Below, in pieces: positions 35,043 through 45,084 of a stretch of 64,000 bases of DNA. How positions within the stretch are numbered: the first letter of the stretch is position 1; every line of letters starts with the position of its first letter. The DNA comes from Palsa-1233 sp031367105. GTDB lineage: Bacteria; Gemmatimonadota; Gemmatimonadetes; Gemmatimonadales; GWC2-71-9. The notes beneath the pieces are model-generated. The model was not told the origin of the DNA, ran no database searches, and saw nothing but the letters and a program-made list of their open reading frames with translations. The stretch spans positions 22,524 through 86,523 of the forward strand of contig JANLPG010000078.1 in the NCBI GenBank assembly GCA_031367105.1. The letters run 5' to 3'. The position numbers and the translations under genes were made by a program.

Positions 35043-35929
35043 CCGCGCAGGGCTACTCCACCGCGCCGCTCAGCGTCGCGGAAGGGGTCGAGGTAATCGG
35101 CCTGCTCACCCAGTTCGGCGCGGAGCACTCGGCAACGCTCCCGCGCGGCGGCAAGGACCGGATCGGGCACCCCCATTTCGCGGGCCAGGTCGTGCGCGAT
35201 CCCGATGTCCTTCTCCAGCAGCGCGAGCCGGAAGAGCTTCGGGAAGGCGCCGGTGAGGACCCGCTCAGGAACCAGCACTTCGCTGACGAAGCTACGCCCG
35301 CTGGAAGCGTTGATCACATCGAGCACGTCCCGGGGGGCGAGACCGGCCCTGGCGAGCGTCACCAGCCCCTCGGAGAGCGCCAGGATATTCAAGGCAAGCA
35401 AGCCATTGTTGACCGCCTTGACGGCGTGCCCTGCCCCGACGGGACCAAGATGGATCACCTTGGTCGCGAAAGCGGACACCACCTGCCGGGCGCGGGCGAC
35501 GTCGGCGTCGCTGCCACCGCACATCACCGTCAGGGTGCCCTTGGCAGCCAGCGGCGGCCCGCCGCTCAGCGGTGCGTCGACGAAGCCGACCCCCCGCTCG
35601 GCGAGCCGCGCCGCGATGGCGCGAGAGGTTGCCGGGTCACCCGAGGTACAGTCAACCACGAGCGCGCCGGGCGCGAGCGACGTCAGCAGCCCCTCCGGGC
35701 CATCCAGCAACGCTGCCACTTCGGCGGAGGTGGGCAGGCAGGTCACAATCGCCTCGACGCCCTCGGCCAGTTCGCGCAGCGAATTGGCCTGATTCGCGAG
35801 TGGGTGCGTCGCGACGAAGGCCTGGGAAGTGGCCGCAGTGCGGTTCCAGACCTTCAGTTCGTGCACTTCGGCCAGCCGTGCCGCCATCGGGGTACCGATG
35901 GCGCCGAGGCCGGCAAAACCGATCCGCAT
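35039..35929 (-). CDS. 3-hydroxyisobutyrate dehydrogenase-family NAD(P)-dependent oxidoreductase
   Basis: 296 residues from the ATG at 35929, with GGAG five bases upstream. The N-terminal Rossmann motif is MRIGFAGLGAIGTPMAARL. The substrate motif VDAPLSGGPPLAAKGTLTVM and the catalytic Lys in GAGHAVKAVNNGLL are both intact. The family reduces or oxidises beta-hydroxyacids such as 3-hydroxyisobutyrate, tartronate semialdehyde or glyoxylate; which one cannot be told. The gene is divergent from dinB with only 38 bp between the starts. Confidence 0.88.
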   Translation of the reverse strand: MRIGFAGLGAIGTPMAARLAEVHELKVWNRTAATSQAFVATHPLANQANSLRELAEGVEAIVTCLPTSAEVAALLDGPEGLLTSLAPGALVVDCTSGDPATSRAIAARLAERGVGFVDAPLSGGPPLAAKGTLTVMCGGSDADVARARQVVSAFATKVIHLGPVGAGHAVKAVNNGLLALNILALSEGLVTLARAGLAPRDVLDVINASSGRSFVSEVLVPERVLTGAFPKLFRLALLEKDIGIAHDLAREMGVPDPVLAAARERCRVLRAELGEQADYLDPFRDAERRGGVALRG

Positions 35930-35967
35930 CCGGGCTCCGGGAGTTCGAGACGCTAGAATGTACGGCC

Positions 35968-37161
35968 ATGGCGATCCGAATCCTCCACGTCGATCTCGAT
36001 GCGTTCTTCGTCGAGGTCTGCCGGCAGCAGCAACCGGCCCTCCGCGAGGTGGAGTTGCTGGTGGTTGGCGGACGCCGCGAGTCCCGCGGCGTCGTGCAAT
36101 CGGCCAGCTATGGCGCACGCAAATTCGGGGTTCGATCCGGAATGCCGATCGGCCAAGCAGTGCGGCTCTGCCCCGATGCGACCTTTGTACGCGGTGAATT
36201 TGCGCACTACCGTGCGGCCTCGCGGGCGGTGCGGCGGGTGCTCGAGGAGCACGCACCGCTGGTCGTGATGACCGGCCTGGATGAGGGTTATCTCGATTTC
36301 AGCGGTACCGATCTCCTGCATCCCGTCTCGCTGCTCGGGGTGGCGACGACGATCCGCCGGGCCGTGTCGGCGGCGGTCGGGCTGGACTGCTCCATCGGAA
36401 TCGGTCCCAACCGGATGATCGCCAAGCTTGCGAGCGACTACGCGAAGCCCCGGGGGATCTGCGAGGTGCGCGAAGGGTGGGAGGAGCGATTTGTGGCCGG
36501 CCTGCCCCTGGCCGCCCTGCCGGGAATCGGCCCGAAGAGCTCCCGGCGGCTGCAGGAACTGGGACTCGAAAACGTCGCCCAGGTGCAGGCAATGGCAGTC
36601 GAAGAGCTGGCCCGGTTGCTCGGCCGCGAGGAGGCGGCGGCGCTCGCCCGACGCGCAACCGGCCGCGGGGGTCTGACGCTTCGCCCGCACGGCGTACCAA
36701 AGTCGGTGAGCCGGGAGACCACATTCGGGCGCGATGTGCGCACGCTGGCCGAACTGGACCGGGTGCTGCTGCTGTTGACGGCGCGAATGGCCGGTCAACT
36801 TCGTGACGAGGGGCTGGTCGCCGGTGCGGTGGTGCTCAAATTGCGACACGGTGATTTCGTGACCGTGACGCGACGCAAGTCGCTCACCTCGCCGAGCGCG
36901 TTCGACGAGGAATTGATCGCGGCGGCTCGAGGGCTGCTCGGCCCAGCGTTCAGCGCGGCCGACGCCCGGCGGCAGGGGGTACGCCTGCTGGGGATCGCGG
37001 CGAGCAGCCTCACGCCAGCGGAGGCCCCCGACCTGTTCGAATCGGCCGATCGCGGCCGTCGCCGGGAGGTGGTGCGCGCCGTCGATGCAGTGCGGGCACG
37101 GTTCGGCTTCGAGGCGCTGCAGAGCGGTCGCCTGGTCAAACCGCCCGGGCGGGCGGATTAG
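35968..37161 (+). CDS. dinB: DNA polymerase IV (Y family)
   Basis: 397 residues from the ATG at 35968. Y-family marks are HVDLDAFFVEV (first metal Asp), VQSASYGARKFGVRSGMPIG, MTGLDEGYLDFSG (catalytic Asp-Glu pair), CSIGIGPNRMIAKLASDYAK and the helix-hairpin-helix LPGIGPKSSRRLQELGL, then the little-finger domain SVSRETTFGRDVRTL. It copies damaged DNA with low fidelity. The length is normal; the C-terminus lacks an obvious beta-clamp peptide. A TAGAAT box lies only 8 bp before the ATG, which would fit a leaderless transcript. No LexA box was recognised. Confidence 0.93.
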   Translation: MAIRILHVDLDAFFVEVCRQQQPALREVELLVVGGRRESRGVVQSASYGARKFGVRSGMPIGQAVRLCPDATFVRGEFAHYRAASRAVRRVLEEHAPLVVMTGLDEGYLDFSGTDLLHPVSLLGVATTIRRAVSAAVGLDCSIGIGPNRMIAKLASDYAKPRGICEVREGWEERFVAGLPLAALPGIGPKSSRRLQELGLENVAQVQAMAVEELARLLGREEAAALARRATGRGGLTLRPHGVPKSVSRETTFGRDVRTLAELDRVLLLLTARMAGQLRDEGLVAGAVVLKLRHGDFVTVTRRKSLTSPSAFDEELIAAARGLLGPAFSAADARRQGVRLLGIAASSLTPAEAPDLFESADRGRRREVVRAVDAVRARFGFEALQSGRLVKPPGRAD

Positions 37162-37202
37162 CTTTCGACGTCCGCGGAGTAAGACTTCACCGGGAGCAGG
37201 CG

Positions 37203-37598
37203 ATGGCAACAGCAGAGGGGCGTACGATTCCGTTCGTGGGACCCGAGGCAATCGAGGCCGCGGTGCTGGAGACCTTTCCCTACGATGGACCCCAGCAGGA
37301 GATCGTGACCACCACCGGTGAGTTCAGCGCAGTCTGTCCGTTCAGTGGCCTTCCGGACATCGCGACACTCACGCTGCGCTACGTGCCGAGCGATCGTTGC
37401 ATCGAGCTGAAGAGTCTCAAGTACTATGTGATGAGTTACCGGAATGTCGGGATCTTCCAGGAGCATGCCACGGCACGACTCGCGCAGGATCTGCAGCAGG
37501 TGCTCCACGCCAGAACCCTGACCATCACGACGCTCTATAATGTGCGAGGCGGGTTCGAGACCACTTGCAGCGTGACGTTGCCGAGCCAGCCACTGTAG
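37203..37598 (+). CDS. queF: NADPH-dependent preQ0 reductase QueF
   Basis: 131 residues, the single-domain (unimodular) form. The active-site Cys45 and Asp52 lie in EFSAVCPFSGLPDIAT, and the family motif is ELKSLKYYVMSYRNVGIFQE. It reduces 7-cyano-7-deazaguanine (preQ0) to preQ1 on the way to queuosine in tRNA. No other queuosine gene is in the window. It starts 41 bp after dinB on the same strand, without evidence of coupling. Confidence 0.95.
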   Translation: MATAEGRTIPFVGPEAIEAAVLETFPYDGPQQEIVTTTGEFSAVCPFSGLPDIATLTLRYVPSDRCIELKSLKYYVMSYRNVGIFQEHATARLAQDLQQVLHARTLTITTLYNVRGGFETTCSVTLPSQPL

Positions 37599-37612
37599 CC
37601 CCACGAGGTCCC

Positions 37613-37878
37613 CCGATCGCCTTCTCCTCCGAGTCCGTTGCGCTGCAGGAACTGCTGCTCGGTCACTACTCGCTGGAACGCGAGCTGGGTCGTGGTGAGA
37701 TGGGTACGGTCTTTCTCGCTCGTGACATCCGGCTCGAACGACCGGTCGCACTGAAGGTGTTGCATCCCGCGCTCGCGAAGTCGACCTGCTGGAGGAGTTG
37801 GGCGGACACCGGAAGCTCCGCACGCTGCTGCGGCCCGGGCAGGGCGCCGGAATCACCCCGACCCCCGACCCTGTCTAG
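37613..37878 (+). pseudogene. Truncated Ser/Thr protein kinase relic
   Basis: After queF, one frame encodes the start of a bacterial Ser/Thr kinase: GHYSLERELGRGEMGTVFLA (glycine loop) and then ERPVALKVLHPALAK, including the ATP-binding Lys. The rest of the kinase domain is missing: no HRD, DFG or APE motif follows. A neighbouring frame then continues as REVDLLEELGGHRKLRTLL to a TAG near 37878, which looks like the tail of a coding sequence. The simplest reading is an internal deletion with frame loss. An intact kinase of this type lies at 47124-49895. Confidence 0.6.
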
Positions 37879-37960
37879 CGACGCAATCGGGTTGCTGCCT
37901 TGCGAACGCCGTGGTCCGGAGATAACTTGCTAGCCGACAAGCAAGCCAACCGAGGCCGCC

Positions 37961-38632
37961 CTGCCCCGTATCGCTGCGGCACCCAGCAAGACCCGCGACG
38001 CCGAGCGTACCCGCTCGGCGGTGCTCGATGCCGCCGAGACTCGTTTTGCCGAGCGGGGCTTCGCCGCGACCTCGATGGCCGACGTCGGTGCGCACGCCGG
38101 CGTCTCGCGGGGCACACCGGGATATTTCTTCCGCTCCAAGGCCGAACTCTACCGGGCAGTCCTTGATCGCTCGTTTGCCGACGCACTCGACGCCGTCCGG
38201 ACCGGTCGCCTCCGGGCGATGCGCAGCGGTCGTCCGGCGGCTGATGTGCTGGAGGGCGCGGTGAACGACTATGTCGACTTCGTCGCGGCCCACCCGAAGT
38301 TCGTCCGCCTGATTCAGCGCGAGGCACTCGGGGAAACCACCGGCATCGGGAATCTCCCGCTAGGCCAGGCCGTCGGGGCCGAGGCCGTGGCTGCGCTGGC
38401 ACAAGAGCTCGGCTTTCCGCCGCGCGCCCAGTCGGCGGTGCGGCACGTGCTGCTCTCCCTGATCGCGCTCACCTGGTTTCCGCTGGTGCACGCGACCACG
38501 CTGGTGCGGGCAATCGGGTTCGACGCGGCGGATCCGCGCTTCGTCGCTGCCCGGAAGAAGCACATCACCGCCCTGTTACTCGGCGCACTCCACCCGCGCC
38601 GCACCTTACCGCTTCGCCGGAGCAGTCGATGA
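37961..38632 (+). CDS. TetR-family transcriptional regulator
   Basis: About 223 residues if translation begins at the CTG at 37961 (GAGG five bases upstream, protein LPRIAAAPSKTRDAERTRSA); a GTG at 38021 would cut into the first helix of the DNA-binding domain. The helix-turn-helix reads VLDAAETRFAERGFAATSMA then VGAHAGVSRGTPGYFFRSKA. The C-terminal ligand domain has YVDFVAAHPKFVRLIQREAL. It overlaps the acyl-CoA dehydrogenase gene by 4 nt, so it probably controls that gene and itself in response to an acyl-CoA or fatty acid, as FadR/PsrA-like TetR proteins do. Confidence 0.88.
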   Translation: MPRIAAAPSKTRDAERTRSAVLDAAETRFAERGFAATSMADVGAHAGVSRGTPGYFFRSKAELYRAVLDRSFADALDAVRTGRLRAMRSGRPAADVLEGAVNDYVDFVAAHPKFVRLIQREALGETTGIGNLPLGQAVGAEAVAALAQELGFPPRAQSAVRHVLLSLIALTWFPLVHATTLVRAIGFDAADPRFVAARKKHITALLLGALHPRRTLPLRRSSR

Positions 38633-40494
38633 CTGACGTTCTCGCCCCCGCGCCCAATGTGACTCCCGTGACGCCCCGCGTGGCGCCAACGGTCGAGGAG
38701 GCACGGGCCGTCGCCGAAGCGGCGCGTGAAACGGAGTGGACGGCGCCGAGCTTCGTGCGCGAGCTGTTCGAGGGGCGCCTGCGCCTTGACCTGATTCACC
38801 CCTTTCCCGCACCGACTGCTGCGGATGTTGCCAAGGCGAAGCCGTTCCTCTCGGCGCTCGAAGCGTTCTTGCACGCCAACGTCGATAGCGACAGGATCGA
38901 TCGCGAGAAGAAGATCCCCGATGAGGTGATCGAGGGCCTCCGGGCGCTCGGTGCGTTCGGGATCAAGATCCCCGAATCGTATGGCGGACTCGGCCTCTCG
39001 CAACTCTCCTACACGCACGCGATTGCGATGGTGACCTCGCACGACGGCTCACTCACCGCACTGCTTTCGGCCTCGCAATCGATCGGCGTCGCCGTCCCCC
39101 TCAAACTGTTCGGGACCGAGGAACAGAAGCAGCGCTACCTCCCCCGGCTCGCGCTCGGCGCCATCTCGGCCTTTGCGCTCACCGAGCCGCACGTCGGATC
39201 CGACCCGGCCGGGCTCACCACGCAAGCCGAGAAGAGTGCCGACGGGACGCACTGGATTCTCAACGGCGAGAAGCTCTGGTGCACCAATGGCCCCATCGCC
39301 GAGGTGATGGTGGTGATGGCGCGTACGGGGAAGCGCATCACCGCATTCATCGTGGAGGCCGACTGGCCCGGCGTGGAATTGGTCCACCGGCTGGAGTTCA
39401 TGGGCCTCAAGGGGATCGAGAACGGCGTGATGCGCTTCACCAACGTCCGCGTGCCCGCGAACAACGTGATCTGGGGCGAAGGAAAAGGGTTGAAGCTCGC
39501 GTTGACCACGCTCAACACGGGACGGCTCACGCTCCCGGCCTCGTGTGCGGCGGGGGCGAAGCGAGCGCTCGAGATCACCCGGCGCTGGGCGGCGGAGCGG
39601 GTGCAATGGGGCAAGGCGATCGGCAAGCACGACGCTGTGGCACAGATGCTGGGCACGATGGCAGCCGATACGTTCGCGATGCAGGCCGTGAGCGATCTGG
39701 CGTCGCTCCTGGCCGACCGCGGCGATGCCGACATCCGGCTGGAGGCGGCGCTCGCCAAGCTCTGGAACTCGGAGATCGGCGACCGGATTATTGATGATTG
39801 CCTGCAGATCAAGGGCGGCCGCGGTTACGAGACCGCCGACTCGCTCCGGTTGCGCGGCGAGCGCCCCGACCCGGTGGAGCGGATGTATCGTGACTTCCGC
39901 ATCAACCGGATCTTCGAGGGATCGAGCGAGATCATGCGGCTGTTCATCGCCCGGGAAGCGGTCGACACCCATCTCAAGGTGGCCGGCGACCTGATCGATC
40001 CGAAGTCGTCCGCCGGCACCAAGGCGAAGAGCCTCCTGCGTGCTGCGCTGTTCTATGCGGTGTGGTATCCCAGGCACTGGTTCGGTGCGGCATTCCTCAA
40101 GTACGGCGAGTTCGGCGCGCTAGCCAGGCACCTGCGATTCGTGGAGCGGCGCTCGCGCAAGCTGGCGCGGACGCTCTTCCACGCCATGGTGCGCTTCGGC
40201 CCGAAGCTGGAGCAGCGGCAGTCGGTACTGTTCCGCCTGGTGGATGTTGGGGCCGAACTGCTGGCGATGAGCGCGGCGATTTCGCGCGCCGAGGCGCTGC
40301 GGAAGGATGGCAACGCCGACGCGGTGGAGCTGGCCGACGTGTTCTGTCGGCACGCGAGTCGGCGGGTCGAGGCGCTGTTCCGTGAGACGTTTGGCCCGAG
40401 TGATGTCGCGACCTATCGCACGGCGCAGCGTGTGCTCAAGGGGGAGTTCGCGTGGCTCGAAGAGGGGATGGTGCGGGAGCCGGATCAGCGCTGA
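38629..40494 (+). CDS. Acyl-CoA dehydrogenase (very-long-chain type, extended C-terminus)
   Basis: 621 residues, about 200 more than short/medium-chain enzymes, as in VLCAD-like proteins. The N-terminal domain has IDREKKIPDEVIEGLRALGA and FGIKIPESYGGLGLS; the flavin strand region has AFALTEPHVGSDPAGLTTQA and WILNGEKLWCTNGPIA; the helical domain has KGGRGYETADSLRL and the catalytic Glu region NRIFEGSSEIMRLFIAREAV. The C-terminal third is an additional helical domain. It oxidises acyl-CoA to enoyl-CoA in beta-oxidation and passes electrons to ETF. Its ATG overlaps the TetR stop (ATGA). Confidence 0.93.
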   Translation: MTDVLAPAPNVTPVTPRVAPTVEEARAVAEAARETEWTAPSFVRELFEGRLRLDLIHPFPAPTAADVAKAKPFLSALEAFLHANVDSDRIDREKKIPDEVIEGLRALGAFGIKIPESYGGLGLSQLSYTHAIAMVTSHDGSLTALLSASQSIGVAVPLKLFGTEEQKQRYLPRLALGAISAFALTEPHVGSDPAGLTTQAEKSADGTHWILNGEKLWCTNGPIAEVMVVMARTGKRITAFIVEADWPGVELVHRLEFMGLKGIENGVMRFTNVRVPANNVIWGEGKGLKLALTTLNTGRLTLPASCAAGAKRALEITRRWAAERVQWGKAIGKHDAVAQMLGTMAADTFAMQAVSDLASLLADRGDADIRLEAALAKLWNSEIGDRIIDDCLQIKGGRGYETADSLRLRGERPDPVERMYRDFRINRIFEGSSEIMRLFIAREAVDTHLKVAGDLIDPKSSAGTKAKSLLRAALFYAVWYPRHWFGAAFLKYGEFGALARHLRFVERRSRKLARTLFHAMVRFGPKLEQRQSVLFRLVDVGAELLAMSAAISRAEALRKDGNADAVELADVFCRHASRRVEALFRETFGPSDVATYRTAQRVLKGEFAWLEEGMVREPDQR

Positions 40495-40617
40495 TCGGGA
40501 CGCTCGCTCCCGCACTGCGTCGAGAGGATCGCGATCGGTGGCCCGACGAGTCGCAGGTGCCCGGACACCGTCGCAGCCGGCACGGTATTGAATACCCTCG
40601 GGCTGTCGGGGAAGTCG

Positions 40618-41526
40618 TCAACCCTCGCCGAGCCGACGCGCGAGCGCCGCACGCAGGGTGACCTCTGCTCCACCCGCCGCCAGCCACGCGGCGGGCCAGC
40701 CGGTGACGCCATCACGCGCCCCGAGTAAGCCCCCCAGCGCCGCACCGAGGGAAGGCGATACTCCACCCGCCATCGCCATTGCGGCAAGCGCATCGAGTCC
40801 CCGCGGACGATGATGCGCTGTCCACAGCAACCAGGTCACGCTCGCGGTGGGCGACGGCATCGCGCCCCGAGGCAACGGTGGTGCGGCTCGAGGGTCACGC
40901 GGAATCGTCCGCACCGCTTCCAGCAGTTCCGCTGGTGCGTCGTTGGCCCGCAGCACCGCGATCACATCGGGGAGGAAGTCGCGACTTCCTTCGAGAAAGC
41001 GCGACGCGGCCACTACCACGGCGACGGCTGCGAGCGCCGCCTCCTCGCTCGGATCGATCAACCGGGAGACGTGGAATGCCCCGGCGATCATCGACTGCGG
41101 CGAGGCGGCCGCCAGCGCCGATGGCAGCACCGCCGCGATCGCAGCGACTCCAGCGGCCGGGAGCATCGCGATTGGTGCGTCAAAGTCGCGGAGCTGATCC
41201 AGGGCCAGGGCCAGCAGCGGGTCGGCGTCGCCGCCGTCCTCAGCCCACCACTCCACCCAGCGCCCGGCGAGCCGGTGGAGGTCCACTCCGCCGGTCGCCA
41301 GCTGTTCGAGCAGGGCGTCGGCAAGGGCGGTGGCAGCACGGCGGCACCCCGCTGGCGGCGCGAGCGCGACCGGCACACCCTCGGCCCCGAGGCGGGCACG
41401 TATGGCCTGTGGATCGGTCACATCGGCAGTGCTGGCGGCAAGCGCTGCACCGATCACCGCGCCCACCAGGAAGCCCTCGCGCCGGTCGGCGAGGGTCGGA
41501 TCGGGGCGAGGGCGCTGGGTCGTCAT
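40618..41526 (-). CDS. Degenerate ADP-ribosylglycohydrolase-like protein
   Basis: About 302 residues from the ATG at 41526. The overall helical plan resembles the ADP-ribosylglycohydrolase family: an N-terminal GFLVGAVIGAALAAS segment, Ala-rich helices, and a C-terminal ALAAMAMAGGVSPSLGAALG then GLLGARDGVTGWPAAWL. In active members these segments carry GDALG and GGDTDT with metal-binding Asp residues; here those acids are replaced (IGAALA and GGVSPS). If the family call is right, the metal site is lost and hydrolase activity is unlikely. It is divergent from gltA. Confidence 0.65.
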   Translation of the reverse strand: MTTQRPRPDPTLADRREGFLVGAVIGAALAASTADVTDPQAIRARLGAEGVPVALAPPAGCRRAATALADALLEQLATGGVDLHRLAGRWVEWWAEDGGDADPLLALALDQLRDFDAPIAMLPAAGVAAIAAVLPSALAAASPQSMIAGAFHVSRLIDPSEEAALAAVAVVVAASRFLEGSRDFLPDVIAVLRANDAPAELLEAVRTIPRDPRAAPPLPRGAMPSPTASVTWLLWTAHHRPRGLDALAAMAMAGGVSPSLGAALGGLLGARDGVTGWPAAWLAAGGAEVTLRAALARRLGEG

Positions 41527-41629
41527 CCGGACAAGATACCGGTGATCAGCGCCGCTTCCACGCCCGTGTAGATTTCCGGGGCCAGCAATTCCGGCATCAC
41601 GCTCCACCCTCTTTTCAAGGGGCCCGTCC

Positions 41630-42913
<1,284 letters not shown>

Positions 42914-42915
42914 GT

Positions 42916-42972
42916 GATGATGGATGGTGGATGATGGATGATGGATGGGGGTTGATCCATCATCCATGATCC
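42916..42972. repeat. GATGG-repeat hairpin element, second copy
   Basis: A GATGATGGATGGTGGATG core (42916-42933), identical to 26659-26676, continues into GGATGATGGAT (42936-42946), which pairs perfectly with ATCCATCATCC (42955-42965) across an 8-base loop. It lies 3 bp after the gltA stop and 19 bp from the speA stop, so it can act as a shared terminator. The arms are made of GATG(G/A) units. Confidence 0.75.
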
Positions 42973-42990
42973 AATTTCGAACCCCGAGCG

Positions 42991-44928
42991 TCACTCCTCG
43001 AGGTAGGTGTACCCCTCAAGCCCCGCCACATAATCCGCGATGTATGAATTGGTATCCTGCCGCGACAGACCGGCCGCGCGATTCACCTTGCGCCGGAAGG
43101 TGGCGAGCAGATCGGAGGCGTGGAACTGGACGTAGGTCAGCACTTCGGTGACCGTATCGCCGTGCACGAGGTCGGTGATCTCGTAGCCGTCGTCCTTCTG
43201 GCGGACGTGGACGGCATTGGTATCGCCGAACAGATTGTGCAGGTCGCCGAGAATCTCCTGATAGGCGCCGGTGAGGAAGATGCCGAGGATATAGGGCTCA
43301 CCCTCCCGCCAGGGATGCAACTCGAGCGAAGGCTTTCCCTTTCGCCCGCCGGTGAAGCGATCGATCACCCCATCGGAGTCGCAGGTGACGTCCTGAATGG
43401 TGCCGCGCCGCGTGGGCATCTCGCCCAGGCGATGGATCGGCATGATCGGGAAGAGCTGGTCGATGGCCCAATTGTCGGGAAGCGACTGGAACAGTGAGAA
43501 GTTGCAGAAGTACCGATCGACGAGCGCCGTCTCGAGGTGCGCCGCGAGCTCGGGATAGGAGGCACGATCATCACCCATTGAACTCGCCAGGGCGTTGAGC
43601 GTGGTGATATAGAGCTGCTCGGCGTTGGCCCGGTCGCGCAGCGAGTAGACCCCGCTTGCGAACAGCTCCTGCGAGCGTTCCTTGGCGAAGACCGCATCGT
43701 GGAACGCTTCCTCGATCCGGTCGGGGGTCAGTGTGTCCAGGTTCTCCTGCATTTCGAGCAGAAGAGGCTGGTCGTCTTCGTGGAGGAGGACGGGTGCCGA
43801 CTGATTCTGTGACTCGCAGTCGATCACATTGATCAGCAGCAGCGAGTGATGCGCCGTGATCGCACGTCCCGATTCCGAGATCAGATGCGGCATCGGCAGT
43901 TCTTCATTCCGGCAGACGCCACCGATGGTGTAAACCACATCGTTGGCATATTCCCGCATGGTATAGTTCATCGAGGCCGGGCGCGTGCTCCGCGAGCCGT
44001 CATAGTCGACGCCGAGCCCGCCGCCGACATCGACGTAGTCGATCGCAAAGCCCATCTTCCGGAGCTCGACGTAGTAGCGGCCAACCTCTTCCAGCCCTGC
44101 CTTCACGAAGCGGATGTCCGTGATCTGCGAGCCGAGGTGGAAATGCACCAGTTTGAGGATATGCTGCTTTCCCGACTCCTGGAGCGTATCAAGCAGGCGC
44201 ACCAGCTCCACGGCGGAGAGCCCGAACTTCGACTTCTCCCCCCCGCTCTTGGCCCAACGACCGGAGCCCTCAGTGGCGAGCTTGATGCGAACCCCCACCG
44301 TGGGCTCGATCTTCATCTCGTCGGCGACCTTGAGCAGCACCTCGAGCTCGTTGAGCTGCTCCAGCACGATGACAACTTTGTGACCGAGCTGCTGACCGAT
44401 CAGGGCGTGGCGCATGAATACCTCGTCCTTGTAGCCATTGCAGATGATCAGGTGCCGATCGCTCTCGTTGAGGCCCAGAACCGCCATCAACTCCGGCTTG
44501 GAGCCACACTCGAGGCCGACGCCGTGGGGAGTACCAAACTCGACGATTTCCTGTACCACGTGCCGCTGCTGATTGACCTTCACGGGATAGACGGTGGTGT
44601 ACTTCCCCTCGTAGCCGAAATCCTCGATCGCGACACGAAAGCGCTCGGCGAGTTCCGCGATCCGGGAGCGGAGAATGTCGGAGAACCGCAGCAACAGCGG
44701 GAGACCGACGCCCTGCGCGCTCAGGTCCATTGCGATATGGTAGAGATCGATCCCGGGCGTGGCCGCACCGTCGGGGTGCACCATCACGTGGCCTTCTTCA
44801 CTGATCCGGAAATAGCCCAGGCCCCAGCCCGTCATATTGTAGAGCTTTTCGGCGTCGCGCACGGTCCACTTGGACGGGTCGGCGGACGGCGACAGCGCGA
44901 ACGGGGCGGTGGACGATGAGGCCATCAA
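42991..44928 (-). CDS. speA: Biosynthetic arginine decarboxylase
   Basis: 645 residues, near the usual length of SpeA. The PLP-binding Lys lies in TTVYPVKVNQQRHVVQEI. Other marks are GVGLECGSKPELMAVLGL, HFHLGSQITDIRFV, YVDVGGGLGVDYDGS and GVYSLRDRANAEQLY. It converts arginine to agmatine for polyamine synthesis. A second Met follows the first, so the exact start is ambiguous by one residue. The gene is divergent from the epimerase operon and no agmatinase gene is in the window. Confidence 0.95.
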   Translation of the reverse strand: MMASSSTAPFALSPSADPSKWTVRDAEKLYNMTGWGLGYFRISEEGHVMVHPDGAATPGIDLYHIAMDLSAQGVGLPLLLRFSDILRSRIAELAERFRVAIEDFGYEGKYTTVYPVKVNQQRHVVQEIVEFGTPHGVGLECGSKPELMAVLGLNESDRHLIICNGYKDEVFMRHALIGQQLGHKVVIVLEQLNELEVLLKVADEMKIEPTVGVRIKLATEGSGRWAKSGGEKSKFGLSAVELVRLLDTLQESGKQHILKLVHFHLGSQITDIRFVKAGLEEVGRYYVELRKMGFAIDYVDVGGGLGVDYDGSRSTRPASMNYTMREYANDVVYTIGGVCRNEELPMPHLISESGRAITAHHSLLLINVIDCESQNQSAPVLLHEDDQPLLLEMQENLDTLTPDRIEEAFHDAVFAKERSQELFASGVYSLRDRANAEQLYITTLNALASSMGDDRASYPELAAHLETALVDRYFCNFSLFQSLPDNWAIDQLFPIMPIHRLGEMPTRRGTIQDVTCDSDGVIDRFTGGRKGKPSLELHPWREGEPYILGIFLTGAYQEILGDLHNLFGDTNAVHVRQKDDGYEITDLVHGDTVTEVLTYVQFHASDLLATFRRKVNRAAGLSRQDTNSYIADYVAGLEGYTYLEE

Positions 44929-45084
44929 GCATCTCCTGGGGGAATCCGGGCAACCGAGGGCACAAGTCTAACGGACGGCCGAGGGTGGGGACAGCGGAGC
45001 GGATCCACCGGAACGTGCCTTCCCCTGGCCGCGAGGCGTCCACCCTGGCACCACGTAGAATCTTTCCTCGTCCCGGAGCTCGAG

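Noticed and set aside
35572..35967. A longer start for dinB reaching back over the divergent dehydrogenase
   Set aside because: The extension is Arg/Pro-rich shadow sequence, while the Y-family domain begins at the ATG at 35968.
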